A stretch of DNA of 49,926 bases, from the NCBI GenBank assembly GCA_025458805.1, contig JALORQ010000001.1:1-49926 (forward strand). The letters run 5' to 3'. Source of the DNA: Rubrivivax sp. (GTDB taxonomy: Bacteria > Pseudomonadota > Gammaproteobacteria > Burkholderiales > Burkholderiaceae_C). The notes under the pieces are model-generated. The model was not told the DNA's origin and did not search any database. It worked only from the letters and a program-made list of their open reading frames with translations. Shown here piece by piece: positions 1-8,371 of this stretch (the first letter of the stretch is position 1; every line of letters begins with the position of its first letter). Position numbers and translations under genes: made by a program.

Positions 1-1
1 C

Positions 2-1171
2 GGCGTGCTGCACTCGCTGTCGGGCACGATGGCGATCTCCGAGACGGTGCTCAAGGACACCGTGCTGATGGCGATCGACGAGATCAACGCCAAGGGCGGT
101 CTGCTGGGCAAGAAGCTCGAGCCGGTGGTCGTCGATCCGGCATCGAACTGGCCGCTGTTCGCCGAGAAGGCGCGACAGCTGCTGACCAAGGACAAGGTCG
201 CGGTCGTCTTCGGCTGCTGGACCTCGGTCAGCCGCAAGAGCGTGCTGCCGGTCTTCGAGGAGCTCAACGGCCTGCTCTTCTACCCGGTGCAGTACGAGGG
301 CGAAGAGCTGAGCCGCAACGTCTTCTACACCGGCGCCGCGCCCAACCAGCAGGCGATCCCGGCGGTCGAGTACCTGATGAGCAAGGACGGCGGCAGTGCC
401 AAGCGCTTCGTGCTGCTCGGCACCGACTATGTCTACCCGCGCACGACGAACAAGATCCTGCGCGCCTTCCTGAAGTCCAAGGGCATCCCCGACAGCGACA
501 TCATGGAGGAGTACACGCCCTTCGGCCACAGCGACTACCAGTCGATCATCGCGAAGATCAAGCGGTTCGCCAGCGAAGGCAAGAAGACCGCCGTCATCTC
601 GACGATCAACGGCGACAGCAACGTGCCGTTCTACAAGGAGCTCGGCAACCAGGGCCTGAAGGCCACCGACGTGCCGGTGGTCGCGTTCTCGGTCGGCGAG
701 GAAGAGCTGCGCGGCGTCGACACCAAGCCGCTGGTCGGCCATCTGGCGGCATGGAACTACTTCATGTCGATCAAGAACCCGACCAACGACGAGTTCATCA
801 AGAAGTGGAGCGCCTACGCGAAGGCCAAGAACATCGCCGGCCACAAGGACCGCCCGCTGACCAACGACCCGATGGAGGCCACCTACATCGGCATCAACAT
901 GTGGGCCCAGGCAGTCAACAAGGCCAAGAGCACCGACGTCGACAAGGTGCGCACCGCGATGTACGGGCAGACCTTCAACGCGCCGTCGGGCATCGTCAGC
1001 AAGATGGACGAGAAGAACCACCACCTGCACAAGAGCGTGTTCATCGGCGAGGTGCGCGCCGACGGGCAGTTCAACGTCGTCTGGAAGACCCCGGGCCCGG
1101 TGGTCGCCGACCCGTGGAGCGACTTCATCCCCGAGAACAAGGGCAAGAAGAACGAGCCGGCCGCCAAGTGA
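2..1171 (+). CDS. urtA: Urea ABC transporter substrate-binding protein UrtA (5' end outside window)
   Basis: Periplasmic urea-binding component of the UrtABCDE transporter. The reading frame is open to the left edge. The first visible residues (GVLHSLSGTMAISE) match the start of the mature domain in this family, so the start codon, signal peptide and roughly 40 residues lie outside the window. The GTG at position 5 is an internal codon. The rest follows the periplasmic-binding-protein type I fold of UrtA, including the DPASNWPLFAEKARQLL region and a typical lysine-rich C-terminus. The next gene, urtB, begins 19 bp after the stop, and urtBCDE follow in order on the same strand. Family assignment is firm; specificity for urea over short amides is inferred from the full urt gene order. 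Confidence 0.93.
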   Translation, partial: GVLHSLSGTMAISETVLKDTVLMAIDEINAKGGLLGKKLEPVVVDPASNWPLFAEKARQLLTKDKVAVVFGCWTSVSRKSVLPVFEELNGLLFYPVQYEGEELSRNVFYTGAAPNQQAIPAVEYLMSKDGGSAKRFVLLGTDYVYPRTTNKILRAFLKSKGIPDSDIMEEYTPFGHSDYQSIIAKIKRFASEGKKTAVISTINGDSNVPFYKELGNQGLKATDVPVVAFSVGEEELRGVDTKPLVGHLAAWNYFMSIKNPTNDEFIKKWSAYAKAKNIAGHKDRPLTNDPMEATYIGINMWAQAVNKAKSTDVDKVRTAMYGQTFNAPSGIVSKMDEKNHHLHKSVFIGEVRADGQFNVVWKTPGPVVADPWSDFIPENKGKKNEPAAK

Positions 1172-1190
1172 CGGCGGGCGGGCAGTCCTC

Positions 1191-2789
1191 GTGAGGAGCG
1201 ACCTCGTCTGGCGGCTGCTGCGGGCCTGGCTCGCGGCGGCCTGCCTGGTCGCGCTGCCGGCGGCGGCCTGGGCGCTGTCGCCGGCCCAGGCGGCGCGCAT
1301 CGCCGCCGGCGAGACCGACGACCGCCTGGCCGCGCTGGCCGAGGCGGTCGCGTCCGGGGACCCGGCCCTCGCCCCGTTCCTGCAGGCGCTGCTGGCCGAC
1401 GAGGTGAAGGTCGCGGGGGGCCGTGCGTTCGTGGTGCGCGACGGCCGCGCCATCGAAGCCGCCAGCGGCGTCGAGACCGCGCTGCCCGACGGCGCCGAGG
1501 ACGTCGTCAACAACAACCGGATGCGGCGCGAGCTGCAGGCGGCGCTCGCGGCGCTCAAGCTCTTCTCGCCCGACCGCGCGCTGCGCGCGGCCGCGATCGT
1601 CGAGCTCAAGGACCAGGTCGACGAGTCCAGGCTCGGCCTGGTCGACCGGGCGCTGGCGGCCGAGACCGACGCGGCGCTGAGGGAGCAGCTCGGGCAGCTG
1701 CGCGCCGCCGTGCTGATCTCGTCGGACGACCGCGCCAAGCGGCTCGAGGCGGCACGGCTGCTCGCCGACAGCGGCCAGCCCGCGACGCGCGCGCTGCTCG
1801 GCGAGCGCCTCGCCGCCGAGACCGACCCGCAGGTGCGCGCGGCGATCGCGGCGTCGCTCGCCGACGTCGAGGCGCGGCTGGCGTGGGGCGAGCGCCTGGG
1901 CGTGCTGTTCGCCGGCATCAGCCTCGGCTCGATCCTGATGCTGGTGGCGCTCGGGCTGGCCATCACCTACGGGCTGATGGGCGTCATCAACATGGCGCAC
2001 GGCGAGCTGATGATGATCGGCGCCTACGCGACCTACGTCGTGCAGAACCTCTTCCGCCAGCACCTGCCGGGCCTCTTCGACGCCTACGTGCTGGCGGCGA
2101 TACCGGCCAGCTTCCTCGCCGCCGCGTTGGTCGGCGCGGTGCTCGAGCGCAGCGTGATCCGCTGGCTCTACGGGCGGCCGCTCGAGACGCTGCTGGCCAC
2201 CTGGGGCATCAGCCTGATCCTGATGCAGGCCGTGCGCAGCGTCTTCGGCGCGCAGAACGTCGGCGTCGAGAACCCGTCGTGGCTCTCGGGCGGGGTGCAG
2301 GTGCTGCCGAATCTGACGCTGCCGTACAACCGGATCGCCATTCTCGTCTTCGCCGCGCTGGTGCTGGCGGCGGTGGCGCTGCTCATCGCGCGCACGCGGC
2401 TCGGGCTGTTCGTGCGCGGCGTGACGCAGAACCGCCGCATGGCGGCCTGCGTCGGCGTCGACACCGCCCGCGTCGACACCTACGCCTTCGCGCTCGGCGC
2501 CGGGATCGCCGGGCTGGCCGGCTGCGCGCTCAGCCAGGTCGGCAACGTCGGCCCGGACCTCGGGCAGGGCTACATCGTCGACGCCTTCATGGTCGTCGTG
2601 CTGGGCGGCGTCGGGCAGCTCGCCGGCACCGTCTACGCGGGGCTCGGCCTCGGCGTCGTGAGCAAGCTGCTCGAGGGCTGGCAGGGCGCGGTGCTGGCCA
2701 AGATCATGGTGCTGGTGCTGATCGTCGTCTTCATCCAGAAGCGGCCGCAGGGGATCTTCGCCCTCAAGGGCCGGAGCGCCGAGGCATGA
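1191..2789 (+). CDS. urtB: Urea ABC transporter permease UrtB
   Basis: Inner-membrane permease of the urea transporter (LivH-type). The GTG start lies 19 bp after urtA. Residues about 5-30 form a signal-peptide-like stretch (LAAACLVALPAAAWA). Residues about 30-225 are a soluble alanine/arginine-rich helical region typical of the long UrtB form. From about residue 235 to the end come several hydrophobic segments with the LivH-like pattern (ITYGLMGVINMAHGELMMIG; LGGVGQLAGTVYAG). The length of 532 aa suits this long form. The stop overlaps the urtC start as ATGA, suggesting translational coupling. Confidence 0.94.
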   Translation: MRSDLVWRLLRAWLAAACLVALPAAAWALSPAQAARIAAGETDDRLAALAEAVASGDPALAPFLQALLADEVKVAGGRAFVVRDGRAIEAASGVETALPDGAEDVVNNNRMRRELQAALAALKLFSPDRALRAAAIVELKDQVDESRLGLVDRALAAETDAALREQLGQLRAAVLISSDDRAKRLEAARLLADSGQPATRALLGERLAAETDPQVRAAIAASLADVEARLAWGERLGVLFAGISLGSILMLVALGLAITYGLMGVINMAHGELMMIGAYATYVVQNLFRQHLPGLFDAYVLAAIPASFLAAALVGAVLERSVIRWLYGRPLETLLATWGISLILMQAVRSVFGAQNVGVENPSWLSGGVQVLPNLTLPYNRIAILVFAALVLAAVALLIARTRLGLFVRGVTQNRRMAACVGVDTARVDTYAFALGAGIAGLAGCALSQVGNVGPDLGQGYIVDAFMVVVLGGVGQLAGTVYAGLGLGVVSKLLEGWQGAVLAKIMVLVLIVVFIQKRPQGIFALKGRSAEA

Positions 2790-3913
2790 GCGCCGTGCTG
2801 CCCGCCGCGCCGCTGGCAGCCCCCGGCACCCGGCTGCTCGGGCCGCGCGGCTGGATCGCCGTCGCCGCCGCGACGCTGGTGATCGCGGTCGGCGTGCCGG
2901 TGCTCAACCTGGCGCTGCCCGCGGGCCACCCGCTGCACTTCAGCGACTACTTCGTCAGCCTCACCGGCAAGATCCTCTGCTACGCGATCTGCGCGCTGGC
3001 GATGGACCTGATCTGGGGCTACACCGGCATCCTGTCGCTCGGCCACGGCCTGTTCTTCGCGCTCGGTGGCTACGCGATGGGCATGTACCTGATGCGCCAG
3101 ATCGGTCGCGAGGGGCAGTACCAGAGCGACCTGCCCGACTTCATGGTGTTCCTCGACTGGAAAGCGCTGCCTTGGCACTGGGCGCTGTCGGACTCGTTCG
3201 CCGCGCAGATGCTGCTCGTCGTCGCGGTGCCCGGGCTGCTGGCCTTCGTCTTCGGCTGGTTCGCCTTCCGCTCGCGCATCAAGGGCGTCTACTTCTCGAT
3301 CATCACGCAGGCGCTCACCTTCGCCGCGATGCTGCTGTTCTTCCGCAACGAGACGGGCTTCGGCGGCAACAACGGCTTCACCGACTTCAAGCGCATCCTC
3401 GGCATCCCGATCGCCACCTCCGAGATGCGGGTGGCGCTGTGCGTGATCACGGGGCTCGTGCTGATCGGCTTCTTCCTGATGTCGCGCGCCATCGTGACCA
3501 GCAAGTACGGCCGCGTGCTGCAGGCCATCCGCGACGCCGAGAGCCGCGTGATGTTCACCGGCTACGACCCGGTGGCCTACAAGCTGAGCATCTGGACGCT
3601 GTCGGCGATGATGTGCGGCGTGGCCGGCGCGCTCTACGTGCCGCAGGTGGGCATCATCAACCCGAGCGAGATGTCGCCGGCGGCCTCGATCGAGATCGCG
3701 ATCTGGGCCGCGGTCGGCGGCCGTGCGACGCTGATCGGCCCGATCATCGGCGCGGTGTTCGTCAATGGCGCGAAGAGCTGGTTCACGGTGGCGTTCCCCG
3801 AGTTCTGGCTGTTCTTCCTGGGCGCGCTGTTCATCGCGGTGACGCTGTTCCTGCCCAACGGGCTGGTCGGGCTGTGGGCGCAGCTGCGGCGCCGGGGCCG
3901 CGAGCGCCGATGA
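2786..3913 (+). CDS. urtC: Urea ABC transporter permease UrtC
   Basis: Second permease of the urea transporter (LivM-type). The ORF track shows it as the tail of a longer frame starting at 1883. The true start is the ATG at 2786, which overlaps the urtB stop (ATGA), giving 375 aa. Multiple membrane segments are visible, with the LivM-like stretch LIWGYTGILSLGHGLFFALGG near residues 75-95 and a conserved cytoplasmic loop (GRVLQAIRDAESRVMFTGYD) near residue 240. Its own stop overlaps the urtD start, again as ATGA. It would pair with UrtB to form the membrane channel. Confidence 0.94.
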   Translation: MSAVLPAAPLAAPGTRLLGPRGWIAVAAATLVIAVGVPVLNLALPAGHPLHFSDYFVSLTGKILCYAICALAMDLIWGYTGILSLGHGLFFALGGYAMGMYLMRQIGREGQYQSDLPDFMVFLDWKALPWHWALSDSFAAQMLLVVAVPGLLAFVFGWFAFRSRIKGVYFSIITQALTFAAMLLFFRNETGFGGNNGFTDFKRILGIPIATSEMRVALCVITGLVLIGFFLMSRAIVTSKYGRVLQAIRDAESRVMFTGYDPVAYKLSIWTLSAMMCGVAGALYVPQVGIINPSEMSPAASIEIAIWAAVGGRATLIGPIIGAVFVNGAKSWFTVAFPEFWLFFLGALFIAVTLFLPNGLVGLWAQLRRRGRERR

Positions 3914-4759
3914 CGCCGGACCTGATGGCCGAAGGCGCGCGCCGGCGCGCCGACTACGAGGCGCGGCGCGCCGCCGGCGAGGGCCGCACCGCCTCGGGCG
4001 GGCGCGCCGCCGGCTACGGCCGGCCGGTTGCGCCCGACGAGCCCGACTTCGCGCAAGGCGTCGCGCTGTACCTCGACGACGTCACCGTCAGCTTCGACGG
4101 CTTCAAGGCGCTGAACAAGCTGAGCCTCGCGGTCGACCTGGGCGAGCTGCGCTGCATCATCGGCCCGAACGGCGCGGGCAAGACGACGATGATGGACTGC
4201 ATCACCGGCAAGACCACGCCCGACGAGGGCCGCATCTTCTTCGGCAGCAACATCGACCTGCTGCGCCACACCGAGCCCGAGATCGCCCAGCTCGGCATCG
4301 GCCGCAAGTTCCAGAAGCCCACGGTCTACGAGCCGCTGACGGTGTTCGAGAACCTCGAGCTCGCGCTGAAGGCCGACCGCCGCGCGCGCGCCGCGCTGTT
4401 CTCGCGGCTGTCGGGTACCGAACTCGACCGCATAGGCGAGGTGCTGCAGCTGATCCACCTGAAGGACGAGGCGCAGCGCACCGCCGGGCTGCTCAGCCAC
4501 GGCCAGAAGCAGTGGCTCGAGATCGGCATGCTGCTGATGCAGGACCCGAAGCTGCTGCTGCTCGACGAGCCGGTGGCCGGCATGACCGGAGGGTCAGCAT
4601 TCGCTGGTCGTCGTCGAGCACGACATGACCTTCGTCGACCAGCTCACCCAGGGCCGCAAGAAGGTCACGGTGCTGCACGAGGGGCGCGTGCTCGCCGAGG
4701 GCCGGCTCGACCAGGTGCAGGCCGACGAGAAGGTGGTCGAGGTCTACCTCGGCCGGTGA
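3910..4759 (+). pseudogene. urtD: Urea ABC transporter ATPase UrtD, frameshifted with an internal deletion
   Basis: The start overlaps the urtC stop (ATGA). The frame reads normally through Walker A (GPNGAGKTT, about residues 85-93), the LSHGQKQ signature and Walker B (LLLLDEPVAGMT). After codon ACC at 4585-4587 it leaves the family sequence. The family C-terminus resumes in another frame at 4595 (QHSLVVVEHDMTFV...VEVYLGR), with its stop at 4757-4759. Between these points UrtD proteins normally have about 17 residues; only 10 nt are present, so about 41 nt appear missing. As written, the ribosome would read to a stop at 4771-4773 (287 codons) and lose the H-loop. The N-terminus also has an unusual extension of about 50 residues. 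Either a real mutation or an assembly error; the sequence alone cannot decide. Confidence 0.88.
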
Positions 4760-4766
4760 ACCCGAC

Positions 4767-5459
4767 ATGCTGAAGGTCGAAGGCGTCAACCAGTACTACG
4801 GCGGCTCGCACATCCTGCGCGACATCGGCTTCGAGGCGCGGCTGGGCGAGGTCACCGTCGTGCTCGGGCGCAACGGCGTCGGCAAGACGACGCTGCTCAA
4901 GAGCCTGATGGGGGTGGTGCCAGTGAAGACCGGGCGCATCGTGCTCGGCGACGCCGAGATCACGCGCGCGACGCCGTACGAACGCGTGCGCCGCGGCATC
5001 GGCTACGTGCCGCAGGGACGCGAGATCTTCGGCCGGCTGACCGTCGACGACAACCTGCGCATGGGGCTGGCCAGCCGGCCCGCCGGCACGGCGATCCCGG
5101 CCGAGCTGTTCGAGCTCTTCCCGGTGCTGCAGCAGATGATCTCGCGCCGCGGCGGCGACCTCTCCGGCGGCCAGCAGCAGCAGCTGGCGATCGCGCGCGC
5201 GCTCGCGGCCGGGCCGAAGCTGTTGATGCTCGACGAGCCGACCGAGGGCATCCAGCCGAGCATCATCAAGGACATCGGCCGCGTGATCCGCATGCTCGCC
5301 GACCGCAAGACGATGGCCATCGTCCTCGTCGAGCAGTACTACGACTTCGCCGCCGGGCTGGCCGACCAGTACCTGGTGATGGAGCGTGGCGAGATCGTGA
5401 TGCGCGGCCGCGGCGCCGACATGGAGCGTGACGGCGTGCGGCAGCGCATGTCGATCTGA
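4767..5459 (+). CDS. urtE: Urea ABC transporter ATPase UrtE
   Basis: Second nucleotide-binding subunit of the urea transporter (LivF-like). At 230 aa it is the normal length. Visible motifs are Walker A (GRNGVGKTT, about residues 34-42), the Q-loop region, the signature LSGGQQQQLAIARAL (about 132-146), Walker B (LLMLDEPTEGIQP) and a late VLVEQYYDFA H-loop-region variant. The ATG is 7 bp downstream of the displaced urtD stop at 4757-4759. It also lies inside the out-of-frame urtD extension, which ends at 4773. UrtE is intact, so if UrtD is truly broken the transporter would keep only one of its two ATPases. Confidence 0.94.
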   Translation: MLKVEGVNQYYGGSHILRDIGFEARLGEVTVVLGRNGVGKTTLLKSLMGVVPVKTGRIVLGDAEITRATPYERVRRGIGYVPQGREIFGRLTVDDNLRMGLASRPAGTAIPAELFELFPVLQQMISRRGGDLSGGQQQQLAIARALAAGPKLLMLDEPTEGIQPSIIKDIGRVIRMLADRKTMAIVLVEQYYDFAAGLADQYLVMERGEIVMRGRGADMERDGVRQRMSI

Positions 5460-5463
5460 GCCT

Positions 5464-5488
5464 GCCGGCCCGGGCACGCGCGGCCGGC
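5464..5488. terminator. Hairpin between convergent urtE and the DUF1854 gene
   Basis: A perfect 7-bp inverted repeat (GCCGGCC / GGCCGGC) with an 11-nt loop sits in the 58-bp gap between two convergent genes. It could end transcription from both sides. Neither strand has a clear T-tract after it, so this is a position-based guess. Confidence 0.35.
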
Positions 5489-5517
5489 CCCCGGCGACAC
5501 GGGGACGCCGGTCTGGG

Positions 5518-5991
5518 TCAGAGAAACCTCTCGAGGATCGCCCGCGACCGCCGGTCGAGCGCGAAGCGGTCGGCGATCCGGAAGCCGATGCCGCGGCCGT
5601 CGGTGACGAGCAGCGCGCCTTCGCCGAGGCGGCGGATGTCCTCCTCGGCCTTGAGCACCAGCGTCGTCGGCCCGCGGTCGGTGTCGACGCTCCAGGTGCT
5701 GGGGGTGGCGAAGGTGTCGACCGCGGTGATGCGCTCGATGCGCGGGGCGAACTCGCGCAGCGCGAGTTCCTCGTCGAGGATGCGGCGCCACTCGGCCGGA
5801 AGCGCCCGCGGGTCGTCGATCCAGCACACCTCGTGGCCGTCGGCGCCCACGAGCGACAAGGCCGCGTCCGGCGCGCTGAGCGGAAACGCGCGTACCGGCA
5901 CGCAGCCGACGTGGACGCTGCCGTCGACCAGCCGCAGCACGAGCCGGCCGTGATCGTCGCGTCCCAGCGCCTCGGGCCGCACGGCCGTCAC
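5518..5991 (-). CDS. DUF1854 family protein linked to cyanophycin metabolism
   Basis: A soluble protein of 157 aa. The start is a GTG at 5991-5989 that overlaps the stop of the upstream ABC gene (GTGA), so the two are probably co-translated. The ORF track shows it only as the tail of an 849-aa frame. No membrane segment is visible. The middle (CWIDDPRALPAEWRRILDEE, then EFAPRIERITAV) and the C-terminal part match what I recall of DUF1854, a family often found beside cyanophycin synthetases. Its biochemical role is unknown to me. A partner subunit or regulator of the ABC protein, or a granule-associated protein, would fit the operon. Confidence 0.8.
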   Translation of the reverse strand: MTAVRPEALGRDDHGRLVLRLVDGSVHVGCVPVRAFPLSAPDAALSLVGADGHEVCWIDDPRALPAEWRRILDEELALREFAPRIERITAVDTFATPSTWSVDTDRGPTTLVLKAEEDIRRLGEGALLVTDGRGIGFRIADRFALDRRSRAILERFL

Positions 5992-8252
5992 AGCGACCCC
6001 GCGGTGTGCGCCGCTGGAAGCGGCGGCGGCAGCGTGGCCGCGACGCGCGCGGCCTGGTCGGACTCCTCCTCGTCGACCTGACGCGCCTGGGCCTGGTAGA
6101 GCCGCCAGTAGGCCCCCTCGCGCGCCATCAGCTCGTCGTGCGTGCCGGTCTCGACGATCAGGCCGCGGTCCATCACGACCAGGCGGTCGGCGCGGCGCAG
6201 CGTCGACAGCCGGTGCGCGATGGCGATCGTCGTGCGGCCGCGCACCAGGTTGTCGAGCGCGGTCTGGATCTCCTTCTCGGTCTCGGTGTCGACGCTCGAC
6301 GTAGCCTCGTCGAGGATCAGGATGCGCGGGTCGATGAGCAGCGCGCGCGCGATGCTGATGCGCTGGCGCTCGCCGCCCGACAGCCCCTGCCCGCGCTCGC
6401 CCACCACCGAGTCGTAGCCGTGCGGCAGGCGCAGGATGAAGTCGTGCGCGTGGGCGGCGCGCGCCGCCGCGACGATCTCGGCGCGCGTCGCGCCGGGCTT
6501 GCCGTAGGCGATGTTCTCGGCCACCGTGCCGAAGAACAGGAAGGGCTCCTGCAGCACCAGGCCGATGTGGCGCCGCCAGTCGGCCACGCGCAGCCGCCGC
6601 AGGTCGACGCCGTCGACCTTGATCGCGCCCTCGGTCACGTCGTAGAAGCGGCAGATCAGGTTGACCAGCGTGCTCTTGCCCGAGCCGCTGTGGCCGACGA
6701 GGCCGATCATCTCGCCGGGACGGATGGCCAGGTCGAGACCGCGGATCACCGCGCGGCTGCCGTAGCGGAAGCCCACCCCCTGCAGCTCGATGCGGCCCTC
6801 GACGCGCGGCAGCGCGACCGGCTCGGCCGGCTCGGGCACGTTGCTGACATGGTCGAGGATGTCGAAGATGCGCTTGGCGCCGGCGGCGGCCTTCTGCGTC
6901 ACCGAGACGATGCGGCTCATCGAGTCGAGCCGGCCGTAGAAGCGGCCGATGTAGGCGACGAACGCGGTGAGCACGCCGACCGTGATCCGGTCCTGGCTGA
7001 CCAGCCAGATGCCGAACGCCCACACGACGAGCAGCCCGATCTCGGTGAGCAGCGAGACGGTGGGCGAGAACAGGCTCCAGGTCTTGTTGAGCCTGTCGTT
7101 GACCTCGAGGTTGCGCCGGTTGGCGTCGCGGAAGCGCTCGGACTCGCGCCGCTCCTGCGCGAAGGCCTTGACGACGCGGATGCCGGGGATGGTGTCGGCG
7201 AGCACGCTGGTGACCTCGCCCCAGACGCGGTCGATCTTCTCGAAGCCGGTGCGGAGGCGGTCGCGCACGCGGTGGATCAGCCAGCCGATCAGCGGCAGCG
7301 GCAGCAGCGTGACCAGCGCCAGCGCCGGGTCGATGCTGAACAGGATCGCCGCCGTCATCAGGATCATCAGCACGTCGGTCGCGAAGTCGAGCGCGTGCAG
7401 CGACAGGAAGACGCAGATGCGGTCGCTCTCGCTGCCGATGCGCGACATCAGGTCGCCGGTGCGCTTGTTCGAGAAGTACGACAGCGACAGCCGCAGCAGG
7501 TGGTCGAAGGTGGCGGTGCGCAGGTCGGCGCCGATGCGCTCGCTGACGATCGCGAGCAGCCAGGTGCGCGCCCAGCCCAGCCCCCAGGCCACCAGCGCCG
7601 CGCCAAGCAGACCGCCGAGCAGCGCGGCCACCAGCGCCGGGTCGATGCGCTGCCCGTTCTGGTAAGGGATCAGCACCTCGTCCATCAGCGGGATCGTCAG
7701 GTACGGGGGAACCAGCGAGGCCCCGGTCGAGCCCAGCGTGAGAAGGAAGCCGGCCAGCAGCGGCCAGCGGTAGGGATGCGCAAAGCGCCAAAGCCGCCAC
7801 AGCACCCAGGTCGACGGCGGCGTCGGGGACTCGGCGGCGTAATCGGCGGCGTCGTCGGCGTCGTCGCCTTCGCCCGCCCGGTCGTCGGCCTCGCAGGCAC
7901 CGCGCGCGACCGCACGCTCGAACCGAGCGGCCAGCCGCAGCACCTGCGGCTGCACCCCGAGCGTGAAACTCCAGCGCGCGAGGCGGCGCGCCTCGTCGTG
8001 CAGTTCGATCCAGCCGATGCCGGCGTGATCGCCGCCGCGCAGCGCGAGCGGCGGCGCCAGCGGCCACGCAGACCAGTCCGCGCTGCCCGGCGCGCGCGCC
8101 AGCAGCCGCCGGTCGGTGAGCACCAGCGCCCCGTCGGCGAACCGGAGTCGGCAGTCCAGGTCAACCGAAACCGCCTCCAGAACATTCTCGTCGGGGACGA
8201 GCGGTGCCGAATCGAGCGCGCTCGCAGAGGAGACAGCAGGCGATGGCGGCAT
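5988..8252 (-). CDS. ABC exporter-like protein of the cyanophycin locus, with N-terminal PH-like domain
   Basis: Fused membrane and ATPase half-transporter, 754 aa from the ATG at 8252 (the track's start at 8324 is 24 codons further up and less likely). Residues about 20-125 form a soluble domain ([15 protein letters not shown]...[11 protein letters not shown]) that resembles a bacterial PH-like fold. Six or so membrane helices follow at about 150-430. The nucleotide-binding domain has Walker A ([12 protein letters not shown]), signature [15 protein letters not shown], Walker [13 protein letters not shown] and H-loop IAIAHRLS. It probably works as a dimer. It overlaps the DUF1854 gene and is divergent from the cyanophycin synthetases 119 bp away. 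The substrate is unknown; the cyanophycin link comes from context. Confidence 0.88.
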   Translation of the reverse strand: MPPSPAVSSASALDSAPLVPDENVLEAVSVDLDCRLRFADGALVLTDRRLLARAPGSADWSAWPLAPPLALRGGDHAGIGWIELHDEARRLARWSFTLGVQPQVLRLAARFERAVARGACEADDRAGEGDDADDAADYAAESPTPPSTWVLWRLWRFAHPYRWPLLAGFLLTLGSTGASLVPPYLTIPLMDEVLIPYQNGQRIDPALVAALLGGLLGAALVAWGLGWARTWLLAIVSERIGADLRTATFDHLLRLSLSYFSNKRTGDLMSRIGSESDRICVFLSLHALDFATDVLMILMTAAILFSIDPALALVTLLPLPLIGWLIHRVRDRLRTGFEKIDRVWGEVTSVLADTIPGIRVVKAFAQERRESERFRDANRRNLEVNDRLNKTWSLFSPTVSLLTEIGLLVVWAFGIWLVSQDRITVGVLTAFVAYIGRFYGRLDSMSRIVSVTQKAAAGAKRIFDILDHVSNVPEPAEPVALPRVEGRIELQGVGFRYGSRAVIRGLDLAIRPGEMIGLVGHSGSGKSTLVNLICRFYDVTEGAIKVDGVDLRRLRVADWRRHIGLVLQEPFLFFGTVAENIAYGKPGATRAEIVAAARAAHAHDFILRLPHGYDSVVGERGQGLSGGERQRISIARALLIDPRILILDEATSSVDTETEKEIQTALDNLVRGRTTIAIAHRLSTLRRADRLVVMDRGLIVETGTHDELMAREGAYWRLYQAQARQVDEEESDQAARVAATLPPPLPAAHTAGSL

Positions 8253-8371
8253 GGCACGTGGCGGCGGCGGGGCGCGATTCTCGCCGATCCGGTGGCGAGC
8301 GCGGCGGTGGGACGCGCCCGACAATCGAAGACCCGGCGCCCCGTGAGGCGCCCCACGACGAGAGCGTTCGC
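8253..8371. promoter_or_regulatory. Divergent control region of the cyanophycin locus
   Basis: This 119-bp gap separates the leftward ABC-DUF1854 genes from the rightward cphA genes and must hold promoters for at least one direction. I see an inverted repeat CTCGCC-8nt-GGCGAG at 8280-8299 and a tandem GGCGCCCC at 8335-8342 and 8347-8354. No convincing sigma-70 -35/-10 pair stands out. Confidence 0.4.

Noticed and set aside
4582-4600. Programmed ribosomal frameshift in urtD
   Set aside because: About 17 residues are missing at the junction, so a simple shift could not restore the protein, and no slippery sequence is visible.
8335-8354. Tandem GGCGCCCC before the short cyanophycin synthetase as a regulator site
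   Set aside because: An 8-bp GC repeat is easily due to chance in DNA of this composition; kept only as a note in the control region.
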